DNA from: JANMDU01 sp031375105
GTDB lineage: Bacteria > Pseudomonadota > Gammaproteobacteria > Burkholderiales > Burkholderiaceae_C
Assembly: GCA_031375105.1 (NCBI GenBank)
Contig: JANMHJ010000016.1
Span: 35,413 to 99,412 of the forward strand
DNA: 64,000 nucleotides
Reading direction: 5' to 3'
In this document: positions 56,738-64,000 of the stretch, in pieces
Layout: each line of letters opens with the position of its first letter
Position numbering within the stretch: position 1 is the stretch's first letter
Program-made: the position numbers and the translations under genes
The notes under the pieces: generated by a model
What the model was told of the DNA's origin: nothing
The model's input: only the letters and a program-made list of their open reading frames with translations
Databases searched by the model: none

Positions 56738-57957
56738 GCATGATTCTTCCGGGCGCAACGCTCGGTGTGCTCGGCGGCGGGCAGCTCGGGCGCATGTTTG
56801 TGCATGCAGCGCAGCGCATGGGCTATTTCACCGCCGTGCTGGATCAAGACCCGATCAGCCCCGCAGGCGCGGTGGCGCACTATCACATTCAGGGCAGCAC
56901 CGATGACGAAGCGGCGCTGGCGCAACTCATGCAGCGCTGCGCGGCGATCACCACCGAATTTGAAAACGTGTCTGCGCCCGCGATGGTGACGCTGGGCGCG
57001 CAGCGCGTGGTCTCGCCTAGTGCAGATTGTGTGGCGATTGCACAAAACCGCATTGAAGAGAAAACCATGCTCTCGATGGTGGCTAAGGTTTCTGGCAACG
57101 CGCATGCCGGGCCTGTTCCTTTTGTGGCTATTGAAAGGCTGGCGGACATCACCGCTGCGCCTGACGAATGCTTCCCCGGTTTGCTGAAAACGGCCACGCT
57201 GGGCTACGACGGCAAAGGCCAAACCAAGGTCAACACGCGCGCGCAGGCCAGCATCGCTTTCAAGCAACTGGGCGGCGTGCCATGTGTGCTAGAACAGCTA
57301 GCGCCTTTGGCTGCGGAGTGCTCGGTGGTGCTGGCGCGGGGCGCAGACGGGCAAATGGTGACGCTGCCTGTGGCGCGCAATGTGCATGTGAACGGGATTC
57401 TTGCGAGCAGTGAGATTTATGAGGGGAATCTGCCGATCGCCCTTATACAATCTGCGCAGAATGCTACTAAATTAATAGCGAGCCATTTGCAATACATCGG
57501 TGTGCTCTGCGTTGAATTCTTCCTGCTCAAAGACGCAGCGGGCGGCATCAGCGATGCGAGTGAGCTGCGTGTGAATGAGATCGCACCGCGCCCTCACAAC
57601 AGCGGGCATTGGAGCATAGAAGGCTCAAGTGTGAGCCAGTTTGAGCTGCAAGTGCGCACGCTGTGCGGCCTGCCTTTGGCGCAGCCCGTGCAATTGGCCT
57701 CCAGCGTGATGCTCAATTTGCTGGGCGACAGTTGGTTTGACGAGGCTGGCAAAGAGACAACGCCGCCTTGGCCTGCTGTGCTCGCGCTGCCGGGCGTGGC
57801 GCTGCATTTGTATGGCAAGACGGGCGCTCGCAAAGGCCGCAAGATGGGGCACATCACCATCACGGGTGCAAGCCCTCAGATCGCAGGCAGTGTGGCACTC
57901 GAGGTGGCGCAGTTGCTGGGTTTGCCGTATGCGCCCAGCATGTCCGCTGCGAATTGA
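56734..57957 (+). CDS. purK: 5-(carboxyamino)imidazole ribonucleotide synthase
   Basis: A 407-residue ATP-grasp enzyme that carboxylates AIR. LGVLGGGQLGRMFVHAAQRM, TTEFENVSAPAM, LKTATLGYDGKGQTKV and VNEIAPRPHNSGHWSIEG are the family blocks. A family A repeat (57433-57480) codes for IALIQSAQNATKLIASHLQY, placed between strand segments of the ATP-grasp domain just before YIGVLCVEFFL. tsaC follows 24 bp downstream. Confidence 0.95.
   Translation: MSMILPGATLGVLGGGQLGRMFVHAAQRMGYFTAVLDQDPISPAGAVAHYHIQGSTDDEAALAQLMQRCAAITTEFENVSAPAMVTLGAQRVVSPSADCVAIAQNRIEEKTMLSMVAKVSGNAHAGPVPFVAIERLADITAAPDECFPGLLKTATLGYDGKGQTKVNTRAQASIAFKQLGGVPCVLEQLAPLAAECSVVLARGADGQMVTLPVARNVHVNGILASSEIYEGNLPIALIQSAQNATKLIASHLQYIGVLCVEFFLLKDAAGGISDASELRVNEIAPRPHNSGHWSIEGSSVSQFELQVRTLCGLPLAQPVQLASSVMLNLLGDSWFDEAGKETTPPWPAVLALPGVALHLYGKTGARKGRKMGHITITGASPQIAGSVALEVAQLLGLPYAPSMSAAN
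57433..57480 (-). repeat. Family A repeat inside purK
   Basis: CCGATCGCCC, TTATACAATCTGCGCAGAAT and the hairpin GCTACTAAATTAATAGC. Translated as ALIQSAQNATKLIAS in the common hairpin-last frame. Confidence 0.9.
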
Positions 57958-57978
57958 CGGCTGCGATTTGGCCTATTT

Positions 57979-58020
57979 GCTATGCTTTCAATAGCTGACG
58001 GCGCACAACTTATCAGGGCT
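57979..58020 (+). repeat. Family A repeat that supplies the tsaC start codon
   Basis: GCTATGCTTTCAATAGC, TGACGGCGCACAACTTATCA and GGGCTGG. The only usable ATG of tsaC (57982) lies inside the first arm of the hairpin. GCT is in the gene frame. Confidence 0.75.
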
Positions 58021-59001
58021 GGCGAGCTGCTGGCCTTCCCAACTGAGACGGTCTATGGCTTGGGCGCAGATGCCTCAAGCGACGCAGCGGTTGCCAAAAT
58101 CTTTGCCGCGAAGGGTCGGCCCGCAGATCATCCGCTGATCGTGCATGTGCTGGATGCGCAGGCAGCGCTGACCTTTGCTGCCGAGATGCCCGATTTTGCA
58201 CACAAGCTCATCGCCGCATTCTGGCCAGGGCCGCTCACAGTGATTGTGCCGCGTAAGCCGGGTGTCGCAGCGGCCAGCGCGGGCGGGCAAGATTCGATTG
58301 GATTGCGCTGCCCGGCGCACCCGATGGCACGCGAACTGTTGGCCGAATGTGCCAAGCTCGGTGTGCAGGGTGTTGCCGCGCCCAGTGCCAACAAATTCGG
58401 CAAGGTCAGTCCCACCACAGCCGCGCATGTGAAGGCGGAGTTCGGTGATGACGTGCCCGTGCTAGATGGCGGCGCTTGCGATGTGGGCATTGAATCGACC
58501 ATCATCGACTGCACACGCGGTGCGCCCGTTTTGCTGCGCCCCGGCGTGCTTACGCAGGTGCAGCTGGAATATGCGATGGGGCGGGATTTGCTATCAAATG
58601 ATGAGCATTCTGCGCAGATTCTGAAAGGGCTAGAAGCCCAAAACACTTCAAAAAATGCCCTGCAAAGCCCCGCGCCCCGCGCCTCTGGCACGCTCGCCTC
58701 GCATTACGCGCCCCGCGCCAAGCTGCGCCTGATGGATGCCAAAGCCCTGCAAACCGCACTCGATCTGCTCGGCGCGGAAGCTAAAAACATCGCCATCTAT
58801 GCTAGAGCCCCGCTCAAAGTGCTCTCCAGCCACCTGATCATCCGCCGTATGCCCTCAGATGCGCTAGCCACTGCACAGCAGCTTTTTGCGGTGTTACGCG
58901 AGTTTGACGCACAAAATGTTCGCTTGATTTGGGTGGAAAACCTGCCTCTGGATCCCGCTTGGGACGGCGTGCGTGATCGCTTGCAAAGGGCGGCAGCATA
59001 A
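57982..59001 (+). CDS. tsaC: L-threonylcarbamoyladenylate synthase (TsaC/Sua5)
   Basis: A 339-residue enzyme making threonylcarbamoyl-AMP for t6A. The YrdC domain shows LLAFPTETVYGLGADASSDA, KGRPADHPLIVHV, FWPGPLTVIVPRKPGV and AAPSANKFGKVSPTTAAHVK; the Sua5 C-terminal domain follows (GTLASHYAPRAKLRLMD). An in-frame TGA (the purK stop) is 27 bases upstream, so the ATG at 57982, inside a family A repeat and without a clear ribosome site, is the only ATG start. A second repeat (58590-58638) is in the interdomain region. With tsaB it belongs to the same tRNA pathway. Confidence 0.92.
   Translation: MLSIADGAQLIRAGELLAFPTETVYGLGADASSDAAVAKIFAAKGRPADHPLIVHVLDAQAALTFAAEMPDFAHKLIAAFWPGPLTVIVPRKPGVAAASAGGQDSIGLRCPAHPMARELLAECAKLGVQGVAAPSANKFGKVSPTTAAHVKAEFGDDVPVLDGGACDVGIESTIIDCTRGAPVLLRPGVLTQVQLEYAMGRDLLSNDEHSAQILKGLEAQNTSKNALQSPAPRASGTLASHYAPRAKLRLMDAKALQTALDLLGAEAKNIAIYARAPLKVLSSHLIIRRMPSDALATAQQLFAVLREFDAQNVRLIWVENLPLDPAWDGVRDRLQRAAA
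58590..58638 (+). repeat. Family A repeat inside tsaC
   Basis: GCTATCAAATGATGAGC, ATTCTGCGCAGATTCTGAAA and GGGCTAGAAGCC. It codes for LSNDEHSAQILKGLEAQ, in a frame different from most copies, between the YrdC and Sua5 domains. Confidence 0.75.
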
Positions 59002-59121
59002 ACGCTGCGTCACATTCGCACCGATAACTTCACCTGCCTTCACCTGCCCTTTGCAAGCTTGTCCTGTGGCTTGCTTTAAGATACGCCCTGTTGAACCCTC
59101 TTCGTCTGTGAGACTGTTTTC

Positions 59122-60024
59122 ATGATTGCTCTGTTTTCCTCTCTTCTGCGCACAAACAGCTTGCGCCTCGCTGCTGCGTTGGCCCTTAGCGCAAGCGCTC
59201 TGTTGGCAGCCTGCGGCTCCGGTACCGGCACCCCTTTCGAGCCCCTTGTCGCCTCGCGCGTGATCAGTTTTGGCGATGGGCTGTCTGATGTGGGCCAAAC
59301 GGGCAGTAAATTCACGGTGAATGACGGCAGCGTTAACATTTGGGTCGAGCGCGTAGCCACCAGCTACAACAACACCATCACGGCCTCTGTAACGGGCGGC
59401 CTCGGCTTTGCCTATGGCGGTGCGCGCGTGAATACTGGCGCAAACTCAATCGCTGACCAAATCACCAGCTTCCTCGCTGCCAACAGCATCGGCGCAAGCG
59501 ATTTGATCATCATTGATGCAGGCGTCTCTGAGCTGGCCGCCTTGGCGCTTGCCAATGCCAGCGATTCCGCATTGAGCATTGCCGCTGATGCTGCTGGCAA
59601 AGCCCTCTCTGTCCAAGTGCGCCGACTCACAGCCGCTGGCGGCAAACACGTTGTGATCGCTAACGCACTTGATCTGGGCAAAACACCTTTTGCCACTGCG
59701 CAAACCCGCACCGCCGCTTTGACCGCCGCTACGCGCGCCTTCAATGACGGTTTGAAGATTGCGCTTGCCGACGTGAGCTCGGGCGTGCTGCTGATTGACC
59801 ACGAGGCCTATGTCAATGCACTCTACAACAGCCCCGGCACGCTTGGCACTAATGGCAACGTGACGACAGCCGCCTGCACAGGCCTTGTCACCGCCTGCAC
59901 GGGCACCGCCAACGTTGTTTCAGACTACAGCGTCTATCTCTTCGCGGATGACCGCCATCTCGCCCCCACGGCGCATCGCCTGCTCGGCGACAGCGTGTAT
60001 AGCAAGATCAAAGCCCGCTGGTAG
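59122..60024 (+). CDS. GDSL/SGNH-like lipoprotein lacking the catalytic Ser
   Basis: A 300-residue lipoprotein (lipobox LLAAC). It aligns with the esterase at 11214-12416, but block I reads VISFGDGLSDVGQ with Gly in place of the nucleophilic Ser, and the oxyanion block reads IDAGVSELAAL instead of GGND. The Asp/His block FADDRHLAPTAH is kept. It is therefore probably not an esterase, and may be a binding protein that kept the fold. Codon use does not look decayed, which suggests a selected function. Confidence 0.82.
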   Translation: MIALFSSLLRTNSLRLAAALALSASALLAACGSGTGTPFEPLVASRVISFGDGLSDVGQTGSKFTVNDGSVNIWVERVATSYNNTITASVTGGLGFAYGGARVNTGANSIADQITSFLAANSIGASDLIIIDAGVSELAALALANASDSALSIAADAAGKALSVQVRRLTAAGGKHVVIANALDLGKTPFATAQTRTAALTAATRAFNDGLKIALADVSSGVLLIDHEAYVNALYNSPGTLGTNGNVTTAACTGLVTACTGTANVVSDYSVYLFADDRHLAPTAHRLLGDSVYSKIKARW

Positions 60025-60101
60025 GTCACAAAGAACAGCGAACATCGCTTGTTTTGCAAGTAGCTTTGAATGACCTTATTCACTCCGGGCAGAGACATCG
60101 C

Positions 60102-61667
60102 TTATAAAACACGCTGCGACCACAGCGCATAGGCCGCTGGATACGCCACCTTGTAGCGCTGCAGATGAAACGTCGCTAGATCATCCAGCCCCAGCATCGT
60201 CGCAGATTCAATCAGCTTTTGAATGATTCGCGGTTCTGGTGACCACACCACCAATTCGCTAGACAATGCCAACACACGCGGTGCGCTCTCGCGTGACAGG
60301 GGTGTGATCTGCAACTCTGCAAACTTCGCGTGGCTCTGAAACAGCACACTCTTCTTCGCCGCGCCCAGCGGATCGTCCGTATACCAGCGGCTGCGCTCTT
60401 CGGGTTGCAGATAAATCTGGCTCACACGGTGGTAATCAAAAGCCGCAAAAACCGTGCAGGTCAAGAGCAACAGCGCAAATGCTTTGATTCCTAAATTGAT
60501 AGCAGTCTGCGCAGATTTTGTAAGGGCAATCAGCCAATTTCGCCAAATATCTGCACACAAAATCCCAACGCAAATCACGGCAGTCATAAAAAATGGCCCA
60601 TACCACAGCGGATACTCCACCAAACTGTGAATCCCAATCACCATCAGGATGCCCCAAGCCAGTTGCCGATCTGAGCGCGTCTCAGCCCAAGGCTTGTTCT
60701 TCCAAACCAACCACCCCACCCAGCCACAAAAGATCATCGCCACCGGAATGCCCAACTCCACTGCCAAATGCAGCGGCAAGTTATGCGCGTTATCCAGCAT
60801 CTCCATAAACCGTGCCCCGGAAAACTCCGTGCTGTAGTGCGCATAAGCCAAAGACCGCCAGCCATGGCCGAGCCAAGGTTTTTGAGCGGTGAGTTCGAGC
60901 ACGTTGCTCCACAAAGACAGACGCGACAGCGCATTCGGATCATCAATCCGTGCCATCAATCCCACATCACCCAAGGAAAGTGCAAACAAGCCTGCACTCA
61001 CCCCAAGATACACACACAGGCAGGCATCAATCAACCGTCTCGCAAAAAGCTTTTTAGGCGACCAAAACACCCGATAAATAACATACACGCAAGCCAGCTC
61101 TAGAGCGCCTGTGCGCGAGGTCGTCAGAGCATTCGCTCCCGCCATCAATGCAACTGCGATCATCCCAAGCGCTTTGTACAACCCGAATGCATCAAAGGCA
61201 GCGCAGCTCTGAGCATCGCTCCGCTCAACCCCTGTCGCTCGTTGCTGCTGGACTAGGAAAAAAGCAGCGCACAGGCCTATCGCCATCAAGCTGGCGACAT
61301 GGTTACGTTGAAGGAGATTAGCCACCGCTTGACCATGAGCGGATTCGCTCACCCAACCTGCCGCCCAATCTGCCGCATGCATCACCTGCAAGACAGCCAT
61401 CAAAGCGCTCATGCATGCAGCCACCAACCACGAAACCGCAATCAAGGAATACGCTTTGGCAGCTCCGTCACGCCCTCGCAAGCAAAGCCAGAGCATCAAG
61501 CCAAAAATACCCGCTGCAAATTGCAGCCAAGAGCCCACCATGGGGGAAAGCGCAGATGGAGCAGGCAACACAAACGGGCCAGCCAGACAGATGCCAATCA
61601 GAAAACACGGGATCCACTGCTTGAAAAATATGCAGGCTGCATAGCGGGAAACTGGCGTGGATGTCAT
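60102..61667 (-). CDS. O-antigen ligase / PglL-type O-oligosaccharyltransferase
   Basis: A 521-residue polytopic membrane protein with about 11-12 helices. The Wzy/WaaL core SRLSLWSNVLELTAQKPWLG, HGWRSLAYAHYST, DNAHNLPLHLAVELGIP is clear, and the C-terminal soluble part (from about 400) matches the PglL-type domain of pilin-glycosylating ligases. A family A repeat (60485-60540) codes for LIALTKSAQTAINLGIK between helices. No sugar-biosynthesis genes are adjacent, so the glycan comes from another locus. Confidence 0.86.
   Translation of the reverse strand: MTSTPVSRYAACIFFKQWIPCFLIGICLAGPFVLPAPSALSPMVGSWLQFAAGIFGLMLWLCLRGRDGAAKAYSLIAVSWLVAACMSALMAVLQVMHAADWAAGWVSESAHGQAVANLLQRNHVASLMAIGLCAAFFLVQQQRATGVERSDAQSCAAFDAFGLYKALGMIAVALMAGANALTTSRTGALELACVYVIYRVFWSPKKLFARRLIDACLCVYLGVSAGLFALSLGDVGLMARIDDPNALSRLSLWSNVLELTAQKPWLGHGWRSLAYAHYSTEFSGARFMEMLDNAHNLPLHLAVELGIPVAMIFCGWVGWLVWKNKPWAETRSDRQLAWGILMVIGIHSLVEYPLWYGPFFMTAVICVGILCADIWRNWLIALTKSAQTAINLGIKAFALLLLTCTVFAAFDYHRVSQIYLQPEERSRWYTDDPLGAAKKSVLFQSHAKFAELQITPLSRESAPRVLALSSELVVWSPEPRIIQKLIESATMLGLDDLATFHLQRYKVAYPAAYALWSQRVL
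60485..60540 (+). repeat. Family A repeat in the ligase gene
   Basis: GATTCCTAAATTGATAGC, AGTCTGCGCAGATTTTGTAA and GGGCAATCAGCCAATTT. In the gene it is hairpin last in the common frame (ALTKSAQTAINLG). Confidence 0.85.
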
Positions 61668-61753
61668 GGGTTGATTCTATTCAACGGTGTCAAATGGCAA
61701 ATCTAAATCAGGTATGATTTAAAAATCCATCAAAAAGCGACTAGGAGAGGCAC

Positions 61754-62161
61754 ATGTCGATCAGTAAGGCTCAGATCAAGCTGCGTTATGCAACATCGTT
61801 GCTGGTAACTTCTCTATCGCTTTTTTCGCACACAGCATATGCACAAGACATATGTCCTCCCGTTACCGAGTGGCGCTTCTATGGAAGCAATGGGACTTGG
61901 GCAACAACACGGGAGGCTGCCTGCACAGCAAATGTAGCTACAAAGTTTGCTAGCGACTCATGTAGTTCCTTGAATGTATCGTGTAGAGGCTATCAACGAA
62001 TTTGGTCAACCGAGGGCGGCTGTGAGGTGTATTTTGAAACCCTTATGCCATGGGGCTGGGCTTTTAACAATCGAACACTTCCGAATGAGACTCGTATAGC
62101 GCCGTGTGCACCGCCGCCACCGCCGCCACCGCCACCGCCGCCACCGCCGCCACCCGCATAG
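61754..62161 (+). CDS. Secreted Cys-rich protein, probably cut by a sequence junction
   Basis: A 135-residue reading. The signal peptide ends SHTAYAQ, then a Cys-containing domain (ICPPVTEWRFYGSNGTWATT; FASDSCSSLNVSCRGYQRIW; GGCEVYFETLMPWGW) of a kind I do not recognise. It ends in about 15 prolines that are the complement of the glycine tract of the RRM gene, and stops there. The true protein probably continues; the stop belongs to the neighbouring sequence. AGGAG precedes the ATG. Confidence 0.6.
   Translation: MSISKAQIKLRYATSLLVTSLSLFSHTAYAQDICPPVTEWRFYGSNGTWATTREAACTANVATKFASDSCSSLNVSCRGYQRIWSTEGGCEVYFETLMPWGWAFNNRTLPNETRIAPCAPPPPPPPPPPPPPPPA
62105..62160. other. GCC/ACC low-complexity tract at a probable sequence junction
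   Basis: About 56 bp of CCGCCACCG-type repeats shared by the C-terminal proline run of the upstream gene and the glycine run of the convergent RRM gene. Both proteins lose their natural ends in it. No family A repeat occurs in the 1.8 kb to its right, though copies average one per 3 kb to its left. It is either an assembly join of two genomes or a recombination point. Confidence 0.5.
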
Positions 62162-62469
62162 CCGCCTCCTCCTCCTCCATAACCGCCGCCACCGCCACCG
62201 CCACGAGGTTCACGTGGTGGGCGTTCTTCTTTCGGCCGCGCCTCAACCACACGCAGCGGCCGACCACCTACGTCTGCGCCGTTGAGAGAATTGATCGCCG
62301 TGAGAGCTTCGGCCTCAACTGGCATATCGACGAAACCAAAGCCGCGAGAGCGGCCGGATTCGCGATCCAACACAACTCGGGCACTTGAGACGACGCCGTA
62401 TGCTGAAAAAGTAGCGTTCAAGTCATCGTCCGTTGTGGAGAAGGTGAGGTTACTGACGTAGAGGTTCAT
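62105..62469 (-). CDS. RRM RNA-binding protein, 3' end lost in the low-complexity tract
   Basis: Only the first 120 residues can be supported: one RRM (LYVSNLTFSTTDDDLNATFS, RNP1 SRGFGFVDM, GADVGGRPLRVVEARPKEER) and a growing glycine run. Beyond the glycine tract the reading frame continues to 61993, but it is antisense to the secreted protein gene and looks random. It differs from the RRM protein at 50707, and its style is closer to RRM proteins of other phyla such as Verrucomicrobiota; this is impression only. Confidence 0.65.
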
Positions 62470-62716
62470 TGAGGAGGATTTATCTGTGATATCGCCATGG
62501 AGATAGACAGAAAATTCGGATCCATGGCGTGAACCTTACTCTCTGGAGTACAGTAACTCGTATCGGAGTGACTGCCATGGACCCGAGATTAGGCGAAGCC
62601 CGCGGAAGTGTCAAACACGGCCTGTTTCAGGTCATTCATCTGTGAAATTTTCCCTTGCAGGCCCCACATTGAATTCGCTATTCATCTGCCCGTCACAAAT
62701 CCGCCCCCATACCATC
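62470..62716. other. Intergenic region right of the RRM gene
   Basis: About 250 bp with divergent promoters presumably for the RRM gene (minus) and the YHS-like gene (plus). No repeat of the families found elsewhere in the window, and no further gene. Confidence 0.4.
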
Positions 62717-63079
62717 ATGAAACACCTCGTCACCCTCCTTGCCGTCTTTGGACTGCTAACCAGCCACGCCACTGCCGAAGAAGCCCTCAACACTGTTTGC
62801 CCCATCTCCGGCAAGCCAGCCAGCGCCGCCATCACCAGTAACTACAGCAAGACCGTCGCCCTTTGCTGTAACAAGTGCAAAGCGCAGTTCAATGCGGCAC
62901 CCAAAGGCTACCTGAGCAACATTCTCGCTGCCGTCTCAGGTCAGTGCCCGCTCAGCAAAAAGAAGTCCGACCCATCCATCACCGTGACCTATGCCCGTCA
63001 GGTCGCCTTTGCCGATGCTGCTAGCAAAGCCGTTTTCGACAAAGCTCCAGACAAGTACATCAAGGAGGTCCGCCAATAA
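62717..63079 (+). CDS. Small secreted YHS/TRASH-like metal-binding protein
   Basis: A 120-residue protein with a signal peptide (ending SHATAEE). VCPISGKPASAAITSNYSKT and VALCCNKCKAQFNAAPKGYL have the CP(I/V)SGK and CC-x2-C pattern of YHS/TRASH-like metal-sensing domains; the second part repeats it more weakly (QCPLSKKKSDPS, VAFADAASKAVFDKAPDKYI). It may bind copper or zinc in the periplasm. This type is frequent in Verrucomicrobiota-like genomes in my memory. Confidence 0.65.
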   Translation: MKHLVTLLAVFGLLTSHATAEEALNTVCPISGKPASAAITSNYSKTVALCCNKCKAQFNAAPKGYLSNILAAVSGQCPLSKKKSDPSITVTYARQVAFADAASKAVFDKAPDKYIKEVRQ

Positions 63080-63109
63080 TTCTTGGTGCGATTGCATCCT
63101 CACCATCCC

Positions 63110-63144
63110 AAAGCGGAGCCGCCAACAGCAGCTCCGCTTTTTTC
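63110..63144 (+). terminator. Rho-independent terminator before gluQ
   Basis: AAAGCGGAGC and GCTCCGCTTT enclose an 11-base loop and are followed by a T run, 30 bp after the YHS-like gene. Confidence 0.85.
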
Positions 63145-63157
63145 TTCCAAATCCGCC

Positions 63158-64000
63158 ATGTCCGAGGTCACGCGTTTTGCTCCCAGCCCCACCGGATGGC
63201 TGCATCTCGGTCACGCGTATGCCGCTCTCTTCGCCAGTCATGCAGCGGGCTCTGATGGTCGCTTTCTCATTCGTCTCGAAGACATCGACATCTCTCGTTC
63301 TCGCCCTGAATACGAAGCCGCGCTCTACGATGATCTAGCGTGGTTAGGGCTACAGTGGGAAATGCCTGTCCGCCGTCAGAGCGAGCACTTTGACGACTAC
63401 CATGCCGCCTTGGCTAAACTTGAAGCTCTACAACTCCTCTATCCTTGCTTCTGCACGCGGCGTGAGATTCAAGACGAAATCGCTCGCGCAGGCCAGGCCC
63501 CGCAAGGTCCTGATGGTCCGATCTATCCAGGCACCTGCCGCACGCTCGATGCTACTCAGCGGGCCTCACGCATCGCCTCCGGCATGCCGTACGCACTGCG
63601 GCTTAACATCGATGCCGCACAAAGACACGTCAAAACGCCTCTCACCTTCACGGACCTTAGCTTTGGTTCCATTACCGCCACACCTGCCATTTTTGGCGAT
63701 GTCGTTCTCGCCCGCAAAGACACACCCGCAAGCTACCACTTAGCCGTCGTCGTCGATGATGCCTTGCAAGGCATCACATTGGTGACGCGTGGAGACGATT
63801 TACTACCCGCCACGCATCTCCATCGCCTTCTGCAAGCCTTGCTCGGTCTCCAGGTGCCACGCTGGCATCACCACCGTCTCATTAAGGATGAAAGCGGCAA
63901 ACGCCTCGCCAAGCGCGACGATGCGCGCTCCTTGCGCAGCCTGCGTGAAGCTGGCTGGTCATCTGAGCAAGTGCGTGAGGCGATTGCGTTGCCTCTTTCG
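63158..64000 (+). CDS. gluQ: Glutamyl-Q tRNA(Asp) synthetase, partial at window end
   Basis: 281 codons are visible without a stop. The class I synthetase signature is RFAPSPTGWLHLGHAYAALF, the zinc ligands are in CFCTRREI and YPGTC, and the second ATP motif is SGKRLAKRDDA. This enzyme lacks the anticodon domain of GltX and glutamylates queuosine in tRNA-Asp. Most of the normal length of about 290-300 residues is present. It lies right of the suspected junction. Confidence 0.9.
   Translation, partial: MSEVTRFAPSPTGWLHLGHAYAALFASHAAGSDGRFLIRLEDIDISRSRPEYEAALYDDLAWLGLQWEMPVRRQSEHFDDYHAALAKLEALQLLYPCFCTRREIQDEIARAGQAPQGPDGPIYPGTCRTLDATQRASRIASGMPYALRLNIDAAQRHVKTPLTFTDLSFGSITATPAIFGDVVLARKDTPASYHLAVVVDDALQGITLVTRGDDLLPATHLHRLLQALLGLQVPRWHHHRLIKDESGKRLAKRDDARSLRSLREAGWSSEQVREAIALPLS

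Noticed and set aside
61993..62104. Extension of the RRM protein past its glycine tract
   Set aside because: The residues are antisense to the secreted protein gene and do not resemble an RRM tail; treated as an artefact of the junction.

Overview
The window looks like a chromosome segment of a betaproteobacterium, most likely of the Comamonadaceae (Burkholderiales). The basis is the gene content and protein style: a Burkholderiales porin, Coq7-type ubiquinone hydroxylase, DUF1800/DUF1501 pair, DUF2282-DUF692-DUF2063-DoxX (bufferin) locus, class II aldolase and purine genes, plus short palindromic repeats of a kind I associate with that family. This is recognition by eye, not a database result. 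No rRNA, tRNA, CRISPR array, complete insertion sequence or prophage was seen.

Layout. 67-9048: a dehydratase and a tightly overlapping minus-strand operon (LysE exporter, EamA transporter, two cupins, PLP aminotransferase, GST, PhzF, glyoxalase-like protein, a LysE remnant, thioesterase), divergent from a MocR-type regulator. 9045-16944: a MITE-like element, class II fructose-bisphosphate aldolase, OmpW, an SGNH esterase lipoprotein, SemiSWEET, DacB, CorA with a possible structured leader, two hairpin elements and Coq7. 17316-25724: porin, DUF3047 lipoprotein, two nucleotidyltransferase/HEPN-like pairs, an orphan peptide-binding protein and a DUF1800-DUF1501 pair. 25922-33591: DUF6279 lipoprotein, GlmU, and an operon joining a proline-rich TonB-like protein, ExbB, two ExbD, a LacI regulator and a ROK kinase. 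33722-45444: PurL, a membrane protein, a DUF4160/DUF2442-HTH pair with a palindromic operator, an XRE/MmyB regulator facing two membrane proteins and an orphan ATP-synthase subunit c, then tsaB-rimI-udg. 45453-49672: a bufferin-type copper-chelation locus (BufD-C-B-A, TlpA) with its own ECF sigma factor and zinc-finger anti-sigma. 49609-61667: BtuF-like protein, RRM protein, Crp-like domain, Apt, two glycine-zipper proteins, thioredoxin, PurE-PurK-TsaC, a GDSL protein lacking its nucleophile, and a Wzy/PglL-type ligase.

From about 62105 to the end (RRM protein, small secreted YHS-like protein, partial GluQ-RS) the content changes across a GCC/ACC low-complexity tract. This may be a chimeric assembly join or a foreign segment.

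The strongest unusual signal is a dispersed repeat of about 45-57 bp: a GCTAT...ATAGC hairpin, a TGCGCAG core and a TTATAA(C/G)GG end. I count 21 copies. Most lie inside genes, in frame, including glmU, purL, purK, tsaB, tsaC, udg, bufC and thioredoxin, and nearly all use one preferred frame per orientation. This resembles the protein-coding palindromic elements known from Rickettsia. Other unusual elements are two hairpins with the same core but unrelated perfect arms (15701-16131), a second hairpin family (39436 and 41658), a MITE (9045), a palindrome in the N-terminal region of the DUF1501 protein and a REP-like palindrome inside purL.
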